64,000 nucleotides of DNA from the NCBI RefSeq assembly GCF_001405015.1, contig NZ_CYZX01000005.1:107823-171822 (forward strand), read 5' to 3'. Under the pieces are notes generated by a model. It was not told where the DNA came from. It saw only the letters and a list, made by a program, of their open reading frames with translations, and made no database searches. This document shows, in pieces, positions 26,574 through 35,011 of this stretch. Positions within the stretch are counted from its first letter, which is position 1. Every line of letters starts with the position of its first letter. This DNA comes from Clostridium disporicum (GTDB lineage: Bacteria > Bacillota > Clostridia > Clostridiales > Clostridiaceae). Made by a program: the position numbers and the translations under genes.

Positions 26574-27602
26574 TTAGTTATCTCTCATCTTTTTTAATTC
26601 TTCTTGAAGCATATCGTAAATACCAGGAGTTACTCCATCCATATTTTCATAAACGACCTTAGTTACTTCTGAAAATGCTTCAGTATCCACTTCATTAAAT
26701 TGAACGCCAAAAGATTCAAGATCTGCTACGGTCTGCTCATATGATTCATTCATTATCTCTATCATTTCCTGTGCTCCATAAGCAAACTCTTCTTCTATAA
26801 TATTACGGTATTTTTCTGGAATACTATTAAAAAGATCTAAGTTTATATAAGCTCCACAAGTTCCTAGAAAATGCTTAGTTAATGCAACATTCTTTACAAC
26901 CTCATAACATTTAGTTCCTATATTAGAAAACTCTGAGCCTTCTAATCCATCAACAACCCCTTGTTGTACTGCTGATATTGTTTCCCCGAAAGTTAGGGAT
27001 GTTGCAGTTGCTCCCATGGCATTTATTGAATCAATAAATAACTTACTTCCAGGTGTACGAAGCTTAACTCCCTTAAGGTCTGCTGGAGTTTCAATAACTT
27101 TATTAGTCATTAAGTTTCTAAAACCAAAAATATAATCAAGACCTAATATCTTTATCCCCTTTTCTTCAGCCTTTTTTATCATATCTTGCACAAGCTCTGT
27201 TTGTATCATCTCACTATATTCCTCAAAAGAAGTATAAAGCATAGGTCCTACTAAAGCTTTAAAGTCTGGAACATAATCTCCTAAATATGATGGATCTTCA
27301 ACAGATATAAAATGTGCTCCACGGACAACATATTCAAGGCCATCTTTATATGTAGCTAATTGCCCTTGTGGAAATGTTAAAATTTCAATAGCTCCATCTG
27401 TCTTCTCATAAATTCTTTCAGCTATCAAATCCATAGTTTTTGTTAACTGTTCATCTGGTGAGAATACGTGGCTTAGTCTTAAAGTTAATTTGTAGTCTTC
27501 ATCATTAATGTTTTTGTTTCCACAAGCAGCTAGATTTAACATCATCAATACTGAGATGCTTGATAATACAACCCGTCTCCCTATGCTCCCCCATTTTTTC
27601 AT
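26574..27602 (-). CDS. TRAP transporter substrate-binding lipoprotein (DctP type)
   Basis: 342 residues from the ATG at 27602, chosen for the GGGGG ribosome site just upstream. The N-terminus is a lipoprotein signal ending in the lipobox LAAC, so the protein is tethered outside the membrane. The DctP fold is shown by LRLSHVFSPDEQLTKTMD, GLDYIFGFRNLMTNKVIETPADLKGVKLRTPGSKLF and GETISAVQQGVVDGLEGS. In well-studied homologues an Arg in the LRTPGS loop pairs with a carboxylate of the ligand. The neighbouring glycerophosphodiesterase makes a glycerophosphodiester or a related anion a plausible ligand here. Confidence 0.9.
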   Translation of the reverse strand: MKKWGSIGRRVVLSSISVLMMLNLAACGNKNINDEDYKLTLRLSHVFSPDEQLTKTMDLIAERIYEKTDGAIEILTFPQGQLATYKDGLEYVVRGAHFISVEDPSYLGDYVPDFKALVGPMLYTSFEEYSEMIQTELVQDMIKKAEEKGIKILGLDYIFGFRNLMTNKVIETPADLKGVKLRTPGSKLFIDSINAMGATATSLTFGETISAVQQGVVDGLEGSEFSNIGTKCYEVVKNVALTKHFLGTCGAYINLDLFNSIPEKYRNIIEEEFAYGAQEMIEIMNESYEQTVADLESFGVQFNEVDTEAFSEVTKVVYENMDGVTPGIYDMLQEELKKMRDN

Positions 27603-27679
27603 TTTGTTTCCCCCTAAGCTAATAATTAATTTGTAATATATAAATATTTTTAACAACAACTATCTTAAGTAGTTATTAA

Positions 27680-28405
27680 CTATTTATTCTTTAGAATTTC
27701 TCCTACTATGTCAGGATCATTAGATATTAAAACATCTATTTCCATATCAATAAGCTTCTTATAATCCATAGGTTCTTTACCTAGCCACACATTTACTTCT
27801 ATCCCTTCATTATGAATAGCTTTGACCTTTTCTCCTGTTAAATAGTATCCAGCTGGGTGGAAGCATTCTATTCCATATGCTTTAGTATATTTTCCTGGTT
27901 CAATCATCCAGCAATCTGATAAAAATCCACACTTAATCTCAGAATCTATTTTTTTCATTTTTATAATACTTTCATGATTAAATGACGAAATTATAACTTT
28001 TTTATCTAATCCATATTCAACTATTAATTCATATACTTTTTCCTCTAAGTCTTCATAATCATATACACTATTCTTAAGCTCAATATTTGAAATTATTTCC
28101 GTATCTTTAACAAGGTCAAAATATTCTCTTAGTAGTGGTATTTTTATGTATCCAAATTGTCCTGTAAATGAAGCTGAAAAATCATACTGTAATAACTCTT
28201 CATATGTAAAATCTTTTACACGGCCGCTTCCATTTGAAGTCCTATCTATTGTTTCATCATGTATAATTACAATTTCTCCATCTTTAGTAAGTTGAACATC
28301 GAACTCCATTCCATCTACACCAACTTCAATAGCCTTTTCAAATGCTAATAAAGTATTCTCCGGATACTTACTACTGAAACCTCGATGTGCAAAATTTTTA
28401 GTCAT
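27680..28405 (-). CDS. Glycerophosphodiester phosphodiesterase
   Basis: 241 residues from the ATG at 28405, preceded by GGTGGAGG; the open frame extends 11 codons further without a ribosome site. Catalytic motifs are HRGFSSKYPENT (residues 7-18), MEFDVQLTKDGEIVIIHDETIDRTSNGSG with the metal-binding Glu/Asp and second His, and NIELKN. No signal peptide, so it is the cytosolic type that splits glycerophosphodiesters to glycerol-3-phosphate and an alcohol. It leads the operon with the TRAP transporter and stands next to the glp genes, so its product can feed GlpA. Confidence 0.92.
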   Translation of the reverse strand: MTKNFAHRGFSSKYPENTLLAFEKAIEVGVDGMEFDVQLTKDGEIVIIHDETIDRTSNGSGRVKDFTYEELLQYDFSASFTGQFGYIKIPLLREYFDLVKDTEIISNIELKNSVYDYEDLEEKVYELIVEYGLDKKVIISSFNHESIIKMKKIDSEIKCGFLSDCWMIEPGKYTKAYGIECFHPAGYYLTGEKVKAIHNEGIEVNVWLGKEPMDYKKLIDMEIDVLISNDPDIVGEILKNK

Positions 28406-28449
28406 AATATACCTCCACCCTTTTAATCGTTTACACATTTTCTTGTAAT

Positions 28450-28489
28450 AAAAAAAGAAGAATACAAAAAATAATTATTAAAATTCTTC
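28450..28489 (-). terminator. Leader terminator upstream of the glycerophosphodiesterase gene
   Basis: On the minus strand GAAGAAT and ATTCTTC arms enclose a 19-base AT loop and are followed by seven T. It lies before the gene, not after one, so it looks like an attenuator. GlpP antiterminates at glp leaders in Bacillus; the glpP gene here makes that a reasonable but unproven reading. Confidence 0.55.
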
Positions 28490-28525
28490 CCCTTCTTTAT
28501 TTTAAAATATTTACCATATGAACTT

Positions 28526-28554
28526 AATTTATCATACCTCATATTCAACTTCAA
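28526..28554 (-). promoter_or_regulatory. Possible promoter of the phosphodiesterase-TRAP operon
   Basis: TTGAAG (28554-28549), a 17-base spacer and TAAATT (28531-28526), upstream of the leader terminator. Weak match; other AT-rich choices exist nearby. Confidence 0.35.
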
Positions 28555-28650
28555 TATATTATTCCAATTTTAGCTATATTTAACCTAATTTTTACATATT
28601 TTTCTCTAATTTATTCCTCTCTCATAAAATCTATTATTAATTTTTATAAA

Positions 28651-28674
28651 TAAAGCCAGCGCTAGCTGGCTTTA
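28651..28674 (-). terminator. Terminator of the glpA operon
   Basis: TAAAGCCAGC-GCTA-GCTGGCTTTA, beginning 16 bases after the stop of the DUF1667 gene. Confidence 0.85.
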
Positions 28675-28689
28675 TTCCTTAATTATTAA

Positions 28690-29037
28690 TTAATTTAGAC
28701 TTCTTGATGCTACAACATCTACCCCTGTTCCTAGAATATCCTTTATTATTATATCTCCAACCTTTATAGGAGCTTTACAGATAACATCATTTATTACTTT
28801 TATAGCTTCAAAATTTAAACTTTTAGGTATAGCACCATTAGTTTTCACAGGTAAAACTGGTAGTCTAGCACCTTCTATTTTAACTGTTGAAGTTATTACT
28901 CTTACCGGATTAATAACTTCATTCAATCCATATACTTCTCCTCTTTTGCATGTATTACCTGTTACAGTTTTATTATCAGCATCTACAGTTAAGTGACATC
29001 CTAAAGGGCATGATATACATATTAATTCCTTTTTCAT
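28690..29037 (-). CDS. DUF1667 protein, small Cys-rich partner of glycerol-3-phosphate oxidation
   Basis: 115 residues. Four Cys near the N-terminus (C7, C10, C14, C30; CISCPLGC ... CKRGEVYG) could bind an iron-sulfur cluster or zinc. The C-terminal part reads LPVKTNGAIPKSLNFEAIKVIND as in DUF1667 proteins. The arrangement glpA, FAD oxidoreductase, DUF1667 recurs in clostridia and other anaerobes, where the three probably form one glycerol-3-phosphate oxidising complex, analogous to GlpABC. It follows the oxidoreductase by 2 bases. Confidence 0.85.
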   Translation of the reverse strand: MKKELICISCPLGCHLTVDADNKTVTGNTCKRGEVYGLNEVINPVRVITSTVKIEGARLPVLPVKTNGAIPKSLNFEAIKVINDVICKAPIKVGDIIIKDILGTGVDVVASRSLN

Positions 29038-29039
29038 TA

Positions 29040-30290
29040 TTACGCCTCCTCTAATGATACTACTAAATCTTCAACTACATTTTCTAAAAGACTTTTCTTT
29101 AAAATAATCTTTTCCATTTCAGATGGAGCTAAATGCTTACGTTTAAATTCGGCCACTATATTTTCACCTGATCTTACTACTATTTTTTTATCATGATAAA
29201 TATTATTTACTCTCATAAACATAGTAAGATTATCTTTCATTGAATCCGTACTTATCTTTTGAGGCACTGTGTAATTTATATTTTTACCATTGATAACTTT
29301 TAAATAACTACCTCTTTTTAGCTCTCCTTTTATATATTCAGCTGCACATTTTCCAGCTCTATTGGCTTCTTCACTTACAAAATCAACTAAGTCATGAACA
29401 TGAAGTACATTACCACAAGCAAATACTCCATCAATTGAAGTTTCCATAGATTCACTTACTATTAATCCATTAGTTCTTCTATCACCTTCTATGCCAGCCT
29501 TTGATGAAAGTTCATTTTCTGGAATTAATCCAACAGATAATAGAAGTGTATCTACATCAAACTCTATTTCTGTTCCTTTAATTGGAGCTCTATTTTCATC
29601 TACTTTAGCTATAATAACTTTTTCTAATCTATCTTTACCTTTTATATCTACAACTGTATGAGATAAATATAACGGTATATCATAATCGTTTAAACATTGA
29701 ACAATATTTCTGTTTAATCCATTTGAATATGGCATAAGTTCAACTACAGCTTTAACATTAGCTCCTTCAAGTGACATTCTTCTAGCCATTATTAGCCCAA
29801 TATCACCTGAACCTAATATCAATACCTCTTTACCAGGCATATAACCTTCCATATTTATATATCTTTGAGCAGCTCCTGCAGTTAATACTCCAGAAGGTCT
29901 ATCCCCTGGTATTGCAATTGCACCTCTAGTTCGCTCTCTGCATCCCATTGCTAATATTATAGCTTTTGCATTAAGAATCATATATCCATCTTCAGTATTT
30001 ATAGCATGTACAGTTTTATCTTCCTCAATCTCTAAAACCATAGTATCAAGTTTAACTTCTATATTAGTACTCTTAACCATATCTATAAATCTTTCAGCAT
30101 ACTCTGGTCCAGTAAGCTCCTCTTTAAATGTATGAAGTCCAAATCCATTATGGATACATTGATTTAAAATACCACCTAATTCTTTATCTCTTTCTACTAT
30201 TAATATTTTTTCTATACCTTCTTTATGAGCTTCATAAGCTGCTGCAAGTCCAGCTGGTCCTCCACCTATAACGATTAAATCATATTCCAT
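29040..30290 (-). CDS. FAD/NAD-linked oxidoreductase of the glycerol-3-phosphate dehydrogenase set
   Basis: 416 residues. An N-terminal FAD-binding motif VIGGGPAGLAAAYEA (residues 7-21), a central second nucleotide motif ILGSGDIGLIMARRM (about 155-170), and a C-terminal GVFACGNVLHVHDLVD that contacts FAD. A CIHNGFG segment lies near the place of redox Cys in relatives. It probably passes electrons between GlpA and NAD or a quinone/ferredoxin partner. Located 13 bases after glpA and 2 before DUF1667. Confidence 0.85.
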   Translation of the reverse strand: MEYDLIVIGGGPAGLAAAYEAHKEGIEKILIVERDKELGGILNQCIHNGFGLHTFKEELTGPEYAERFIDMVKSTNIEVKLDTMVLEIEEDKTVHAINTEDGYMILNAKAIILAMGCRERTRGAIAIPGDRPSGVLTAGAAQRYINMEGYMPGKEVLILGSGDIGLIMARRMSLEGANVKAVVELMPYSNGLNRNIVQCLNDYDIPLYLSHTVVDIKGKDRLEKVIIAKVDENRAPIKGTEIEFDVDTLLLSVGLIPENELSSKAGIEGDRRTNGLIVSESMETSIDGVFACGNVLHVHDLVDFVSEEANRAGKCAAEYIKGELKRGSYLKVINGKNINYTVPQKISTDSMKDNLTMFMRVNNIYHDKKIVVRSGENIVAEFKRKHLAPSEMEKIILKKSLLENVVEDLVVSLEEA

Positions 30291-30303
30291 ATCTCCATAC
30301 CTC

Positions 30304-31740
30304 CTACTTTGTTTTACCGTAAAGTATTACTGAATCAGATTTTTCTTGAACTATATCTTCCATTTTTATATCTAGCTCTCTTGAAATAATTTCTTGAACT
30401 CTTGGCCCGCAGAAGCCTCCTTGACATCTTCCCATCCCTGGTCTACATCTTCTCTTAACTCCATCAATAGAAATTTTTCCAAATCCCCTATGGATTGCAT
30501 CTATAATTTCCCCTTCTGTTATACTTTCACATCTACAAATTATTCTTCCATATCTTGAATCTTTTTTAATTAATTCAGCCTTCTCTTCTTTTGATAATTC
30601 CATAAAGTAAACTTGTTCTCTCTTACCATTAAACTTTAAATTCTTCTCTAAAGTTAATCCTGAATCTTTTAATATATTAACTACATCTTCAGCGATAGCC
30701 GGTGCTGAAGTTAATCCTGGAGATTTTATACCAGCTACATCTATAAAGCCTTTTACTTCTTTATCTTCACCTACTATAAAATCACCTGAATCCGATACAG
30801 CTCTAAGTCCTGCAAATGTTCTTATACAATCTCTAAAATTAATTTTGTCAGTTGTATTCATTGCTGATTTTTTTATATTAGCTAAACCTTCACTTGTTGT
30901 GTTTAATGCTTCTCTATCTTCTCCATCTACGGCATTAGGTCCAACTAATAGATTCCCATGAATAGTTGGAGTTACTAATACACCTTTTCCTAATTTCGAT
31001 GGACATGGGAAGCAAGTATGACTAACTAAGTTGCCTTGGCTTTTATCCATAACATAATATTCACCTTTTCTTGGCGTAATCTTAAAGCTTTCTTTACAAA
31101 TCATATTATGTATTCTATCGGAGTAAATACCAGCTGCATTTATTACATATTTAGCTTCTATTTTCTTACCATTTGTAGTTTCTATTACAAAGGTTTCATA
31201 TTTATTAATTTTCGCTACTTCAGCATCTAAAATAATTTCGCCACCATTTTGAATACCATTTTCAACAAGAGCTATAGTATATTCAAATGGTCCTACTATC
31301 CCACCTGTAGGTGCTAGAAGTGCCCCTTTTATATCATGAGATAAGTTAGGCTCTATCTTCAATACCTCTTCTTTAGAAAGAACCTTTAGTCCTTTTACCC
31401 CTATTGTACTTCCATTTATATAAAGATTATTTATTGTCTCTAAATCCTCATCATTAAATGCTAATACTAGTGAGCCATTTCTCTTAAAAGGTACTGATAA
31501 CTCCTTACATAAATCTTCAAACATTTCATTGCCTTTTACATTGTATTTAGCCATTAATGTTCCTATTTTCGGGTCATAACCTGCGTGTATTATTGCTGAA
31601 TTTGCTTTAGTTGTTCCCATAGAAACATCATTTTCTTTTTCTATTAAAATACTTTTTACATTATACTTGCTTAACTCTCTAAAAATTGATGCTCCCATCA
31701 CTCCAGCACCTATTATTGCTACATCATACATATAACTCAC
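30304..31740 (-). CDS. glpA: Glycerol-3-phosphate dehydrogenase-type FAD oxidoreductase
   Basis: 478 residues. The N-terminal FAD-binding fold has IIGAGVMGASIFREL (residues 9-23) and a DAO-type oxidase body. The C-terminus (about 395-455) is a BFD-like domain with a conserved Cys set (CRCESITEGEI ... CRPGMGRCQGGFCGPR) expected to hold a [2Fe-2S] cluster. This build is shared by anaerobic GlpA, which oxidises glycerol-3-phosphate to dihydroxyacetone phosphate. It has its own promoter and a leader terminator between it and glpK, so it can be regulated separately from the kinase. Confidence 0.88.
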   Translation of the reverse strand: MSYMYDVAIIGAGVMGASIFRELSKYNVKSILIEKENDVSMGTTKANSAIIHAGYDPKIGTLMAKYNVKGNEMFEDLCKELSVPFKRNGSLVLAFNDEDLETINNLYINGSTIGVKGLKVLSKEEVLKIEPNLSHDIKGALLAPTGGIVGPFEYTIALVENGIQNGGEIILDAEVAKINKYETFVIETTNGKKIEAKYVINAAGIYSDRIHNMICKESFKITPRKGEYYVMDKSQGNLVSHTCFPCPSKLGKGVLVTPTIHGNLLVGPNAVDGEDREALNTTSEGLANIKKSAMNTTDKINFRDCIRTFAGLRAVSDSGDFIVGEDKEVKGFIDVAGIKSPGLTSAPAIAEDVVNILKDSGLTLEKNLKFNGKREQVYFMELSKEEKAELIKKDSRYGRIICRCESITEGEIIDAIHRGFGKISIDGVKRRCRPGMGRCQGGFCGPRVQEIISRELDIKMEDIVQEKSDSVILYGKTK

Positions 31741-31755
31741 TCCTCATACTCAAAT

Positions 31756-31812
31756 AAAAAAAGCCAAGCCAAAAACAAGGATTACTAAAACCCTTAGCTT
31801 TTGTGCTTGACT
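31756..31812 (-). terminator. Leader attenuator upstream of glpA, probable GlpP target
   Basis: On the minus strand a long imperfect stem forms between AGTCAAGCACAAAAGC-AAGG and CCTTGTTTTTGGCTTGGCT, followed by seven T. It ends 15 bases before the glpA start and lies downstream of a promoter, not of a gene end. In Bacillus the glpD and glpFK leaders carry such terminators that GlpP plus glycerol-3-phosphate overrides; glpP is two genes upstream here. Confidence 0.75.
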
Positions 31813-31844
31813 CTGTTTCTCTTGCACTTATTCAATATATTTAA

Positions 31845-31873
31845 ATTATAAACCTTTTAGAAATCACTGTCAA
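31845..31873 (-). promoter_or_regulatory. Consensus sigma-A promoter for glpA
   Basis: TTGACA (31873-31868), exactly 17 bases, TATAAT (31850-31845). It touches the glpK stop codon (31876-31874) and drives the leader with the attenuator. Confidence 0.85.
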
Positions 31874-33373
31874 TTATTCTTCTTCCCATTTTTTAGATCT
31901 ATCAACAGCTTTTTTCCAACCCTTATACAACTTTCTTCTCATTTCATCATCAAAATTAGGCTCATAGCTTTCACTTACATAAAAATTCTTTGCAATCTCT
32001 TCTTTACTTTCCCAATAACCAACTGCAAGTCCTGCTAAATATGCAGCTCCTAATGCAGTCGTTTCAGTTATTATCGGTTTACTAACCTTAGCATCTATAA
32101 TATCAGCTTGAAATTGCATTAATAAATTATTTTTGCTAGCTCCACCATCAACCTTTAAAGTTTTAAGCTTTAATCCTATATCTTCTTGCATAGCTTCTAT
32201 TAAATCCTTAGATTGATATGCTATTGATTCTAATGCAGCTCTTATAATATGGTTTTTATTTGCACCTCTAGTTAACCCTAATATAGCACCTCTAGCATAC
32301 ATATCCCAATAAGGTGCTCCAAGTCCAACGAAAGCCGGAACTACATAAACACCACCATTATCATTAACCTTTTTAGCAAAATACTCTGAATCACTAGATT
32401 CTGATATTAAACACAGCTCATCTCTCAACCACTGAATTATTGCCCCTCCCATAAATACAGAACCTTCAAGTGCATATTGAATCTTATTATCTATTCCAAT
32501 AGCTATAGTAGTAATAAGTCCATTTTTACTTTCAACCATCTCTTCACCAGTATTCATAAGTAAGAAGCATCCAGTTCCATAAGTATTTTTAGCATCTCCT
32601 TTGTTAAAGCATGCTTGCCCAAACAAAGCAGCTTGTTGATCACCAGCTATACCAGCAATAGGAACTTTAATATCTTTTTTACTTCCTCCTAAATTAGCAT
32701 ATCCATAAACTTCTGATGAATTTCTAACCTCTGGTAGCATACTCATAGGTATTTCTAATCTTTTAGCTATTTTCTCATCCCATTTTAATTCTTTAATATT
32801 ATATAACATTGTCCTAGATGCATTTGTATAATCAGTTACGTGAACTTCTCCATTAGTAAGCTTCCAAAGTAACCAAGTATCTACAGTACCAAATAAAAGC
32901 TTTCCTGCTTCAGCTTTTTCTCTTGAACCTTCTATGTTGTCTAATATCCATTTTATCTTAGTCGCTGAAAAATATGCATCTATAACTAAACCTGTATTTT
33001 CTTTAATATATTTATCTAAGCCTTGAGACTTTAACTCTTCACAAATTTTTGCAGTTCTTCTACATTGCCATACTATAGCATTATATATAGGCTCTCCCGT
33101 TTCCTTATCCCAAACTATAGTAGTTTCTCTTTGATTTGTTATTCCTATAGCAGCAATTTGCTCTGGCTTTATATTTGTCTTAGCCATAACTTCTTGTAAT
33201 ACTCCATATTGTGATGACCATATCTCCATAGGATTATGCTCAACCCACCCTTCCTTAGGGTATATTTGAGTAAACTCCTTTTGAGCTATACCATATATAT
33301 TTTGTTCTTTATCAAATATAATTGCCCTTGAACTTGTTGTTCCTTGATCTAAAGCTACAATATACTTTTTCAT
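31874..33373 (-). CDS. glpK: Glycerol kinase
   Basis: 499 residues, full length. FGGY kinase landmarks: ALDQGTTSSRAIIFD (N-terminal phosphate loop), NQRETTIVWDKETGEPIYNAIVWQCRRT, GIAGDQQAALFGQ, and KVDGGASKNNLLMQFQADI. It phosphorylates glycerol to glycerol-3-phosphate. Some Gram-positive enzymes are activated by phosphorylation of a His in a loop reading SEHGLL; the matching loop here is SKNGLI, so, as far as I recall that site, the His is absent. No glycerol facilitator gene is nearby. It lies 12 bases after glpP. Confidence 0.95.
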   Translation of the reverse strand: MKKYIVALDQGTTSSRAIIFDKEQNIYGIAQKEFTQIYPKEGWVEHNPMEIWSSQYGVLQEVMAKTNIKPEQIAAIGITNQRETTIVWDKETGEPIYNAIVWQCRRTAKICEELKSQGLDKYIKENTGLVIDAYFSATKIKWILDNIEGSREKAEAGKLLFGTVDTWLLWKLTNGEVHVTDYTNASRTMLYNIKELKWDEKIAKRLEIPMSMLPEVRNSSEVYGYANLGGSKKDIKVPIAGIAGDQQAALFGQACFNKGDAKNTYGTGCFLLMNTGEEMVESKNGLITTIAIGIDNKIQYALEGSVFMGGAIIQWLRDELCLISESSDSEYFAKKVNDNGGVYVVPAFVGLGAPYWDMYARGAILGLTRGANKNHIIRAALESIAYQSKDLIEAMQEDIGLKLKTLKVDGGASKNNLLMQFQADIIDAKVSKPIITETTALGAAYLAGLAVGYWESKEEIAKNFYVSESYEPNFDDEMRRKLYKGWKKAVDRSKKWEEE

Positions 33374-33385
33374 TTCTCAATCTCC

Positions 33386-33946
33386 CTACATTCCCCATAT
33401 TTCTGTTTTACTTGTTGATACGCAAGTTGCTCCTGAATTTAAGGCTAATATAACATCTTCTTTAGTATCTATTAATCCTCCTGAAACTACTGGCTTTCTT
33501 GTAAATGTCGAGATATCTTTAACTACTTTAGGTATTACTCCTGGTAATATCTCAATTGCATCACACTCTGAAATAACATGATTTTTGCTATTATTAAGAG
33601 ATATAGTGTCAAAAACAAAGAAACGTTGAATTGCTACTAATCCATAATTCTTTGCTTGCTTTATTAAATTTCCCTTAGTGCTTATAATTCCATCAAAACT
33701 TGTCTCATTCTTAATAAACTTAATTGATATTTCTTTATTGCTTAACCCTTCAACTAAATCTATATGAATTATTCCTATTTTATCTTTTCCCTTTATTTTT
33801 TCACTTATTTCTTTTATAGAAATAATATCACCAAATAAAACAAATATTATATCAATATCTGTTTCAATAGCCTCTTCAAGTGATTTCATATCTTTTACTG
33901 CTGCTATTACTGGATTACCTTCTAAAACCTTTTTCATTTCAATCAT
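33386..33946 (-). CDS. glpP: Glycerol-3-phosphate responsive antiterminator
   Basis: 186 residues, the usual size. A TIM-barrel-like domain with IAAVKDMKSLEEAIETDIDIIFVLFGDI, GIIHIDLVEGLSNKE and VSGGLIDTKEDVILALNSGATCVSTS matches GlpP. GlpP binds nascent leader RNA with glycerol-3-phosphate and allows read-through of terminators in front of glp genes. Candidate target hairpins are at 31756-31812 and 28450-28489. First gene of the glpP-glpK transcript. Confidence 0.92.
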   Translation of the reverse strand: MIEMKKVLEGNPVIAAVKDMKSLEEAIETDIDIIFVLFGDIISIKEISEKIKGKDKIGIIHIDLVEGLSNKEISIKFIKNETSFDGIISTKGNLIKQAKNYGLVAIQRFFVFDTISLNNSKNHVISECDAIEILPGVIPKVVKDISTFTRKPVVSGGLIDTKEDVILALNSGATCVSTSKTEIWGM

Positions 33947-34018
33947 ATATTCTCTTCCTTCTCGTTAGTTAAACATTTACATCTTCTTATATACTAACCT
34001 CAAATCTTTATATTTTAA

Positions 34019-34048
34019 ATTATAGCCATATATTACATATAACGTCAA
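34019..34048 (-). promoter_or_regulatory. Promoter of glpP-glpK
   Basis: TTGACG (34048-34043), an 18-base spacer and TATAAT (34024-34019), 73 bases before the glpP ATG. Confidence 0.65.
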
Positions 34049-34187
34049 TGGCTTATCTCTACAATACAAGTGATACTTTTTTAACAATAATTTTATATAA
34101 AATATCTAATTTTTAATATTTTCATATAGTTGTTTTAAGTTTTATATTATATACTTAAAAATATAAAATTTTTAAAGGAGTATGCAA

Positions 34188-35000
34188 TTGTTGCATTTTA
34201 ATATTATGGACAGAAAAATTGTATTTTTTGATATAGACGGAACACTTATTGATGAGAATACGCTTATAATTCCTGAAAGCGCTAAAAAAGCCTTAAAAGA
34301 AATGAGATCTAATGGACATCTAGCCTTTATTAATACCGGAAGAACAGCTTGTCAAATTGAATCTCTAAAAAGTAAACTTGAATTTGATGGATTTATTTGT
34401 GGATGCGGAACTTATGTTGAATATGAAGATAAAGTTTTACTTCACAAATCTCTTGGGAATGAATTAACTTCTAAATTAGTTAAGGCACTAAAAAAGTATC
34501 ATATAGATGGTGTTTTAGAAAGTATCGATGGTGTTTATTATGATAATATAGAAGCAATAAGACACCCTGAAGTTTTTAAGGTTCTTAATATTCATAAATC
34601 TGAAGGTTCTTATTCGGGTAAGACTTGGTATGAAGATGGGCTAAACGTAGATAAACTTGTAATCTTCTTAAATAATGATAGTGATTTTGATGGATTCTTT
34701 AATGAATTTAAAGATGTTTTTGATTTTATTAAAAGAGCTGATGATTTCTATGAATTAGTACCGATTAATTACTCAAAAGCTACTGGAATACAATTTATTA
34801 TAGAACATTTAGGTATTCCATTTGAAAATACGTACGCTATAGGTGATAGCGCTAATGATTTAACAATGCTTAAATATGTAAACAACAGTATAGCTATGGG
34901 AAACTCTAATCCAATATTATTTGATCTTGTTAAATTTGTTACTAAAGATATAAATGATGATGGTATAGAATATGCATTAAAACATTATGAAATGATTTAA
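34188..35000 (+). CDS. Cof-type HAD-IIB family phosphatase
   Basis: 270 residues from TTG at 34188. The AAAGGAG ribosome site ends at 34180, 7 bases before this TTG. The ATG at 34182 is only 1 base away and the next Met (34206) is 25 away, so the TTG is favoured although the ATG remains possible. HAD motifs: FFDIDGTL (motif I nucleophile Asp), INTGR (motif II), a Lys in the region SKATG, and AIGDSANDLTML (motif IV). The C2B cap marks a cytosolic sugar-phosphate or flavin-precursor phosphatase. The natural substrate is not predictable. Confidence 0.88.
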   Translation: MLHFNIMDRKIVFFDIDGTLIDENTLIIPESAKKALKEMRSNGHLAFINTGRTACQIESLKSKLEFDGFICGCGTYVEYEDKVLLHKSLGNELTSKLVKALKKYHIDGVLESIDGVYYDNIEAIRHPEVFKVLNIHKSEGSYSGKTWYEDGLNVDKLVIFLNNDSDFDGFFNEFKDVFDFIKRADDFYELVPINYSKATGIQFIIEHLGIPFENTYAIGDSANDLTMLKYVNNSIAMGNSNPILFDLVKFVTKDINDDGIEYALKHYEMI

Positions 35001-35011
35001 CTAAAAAAAGT

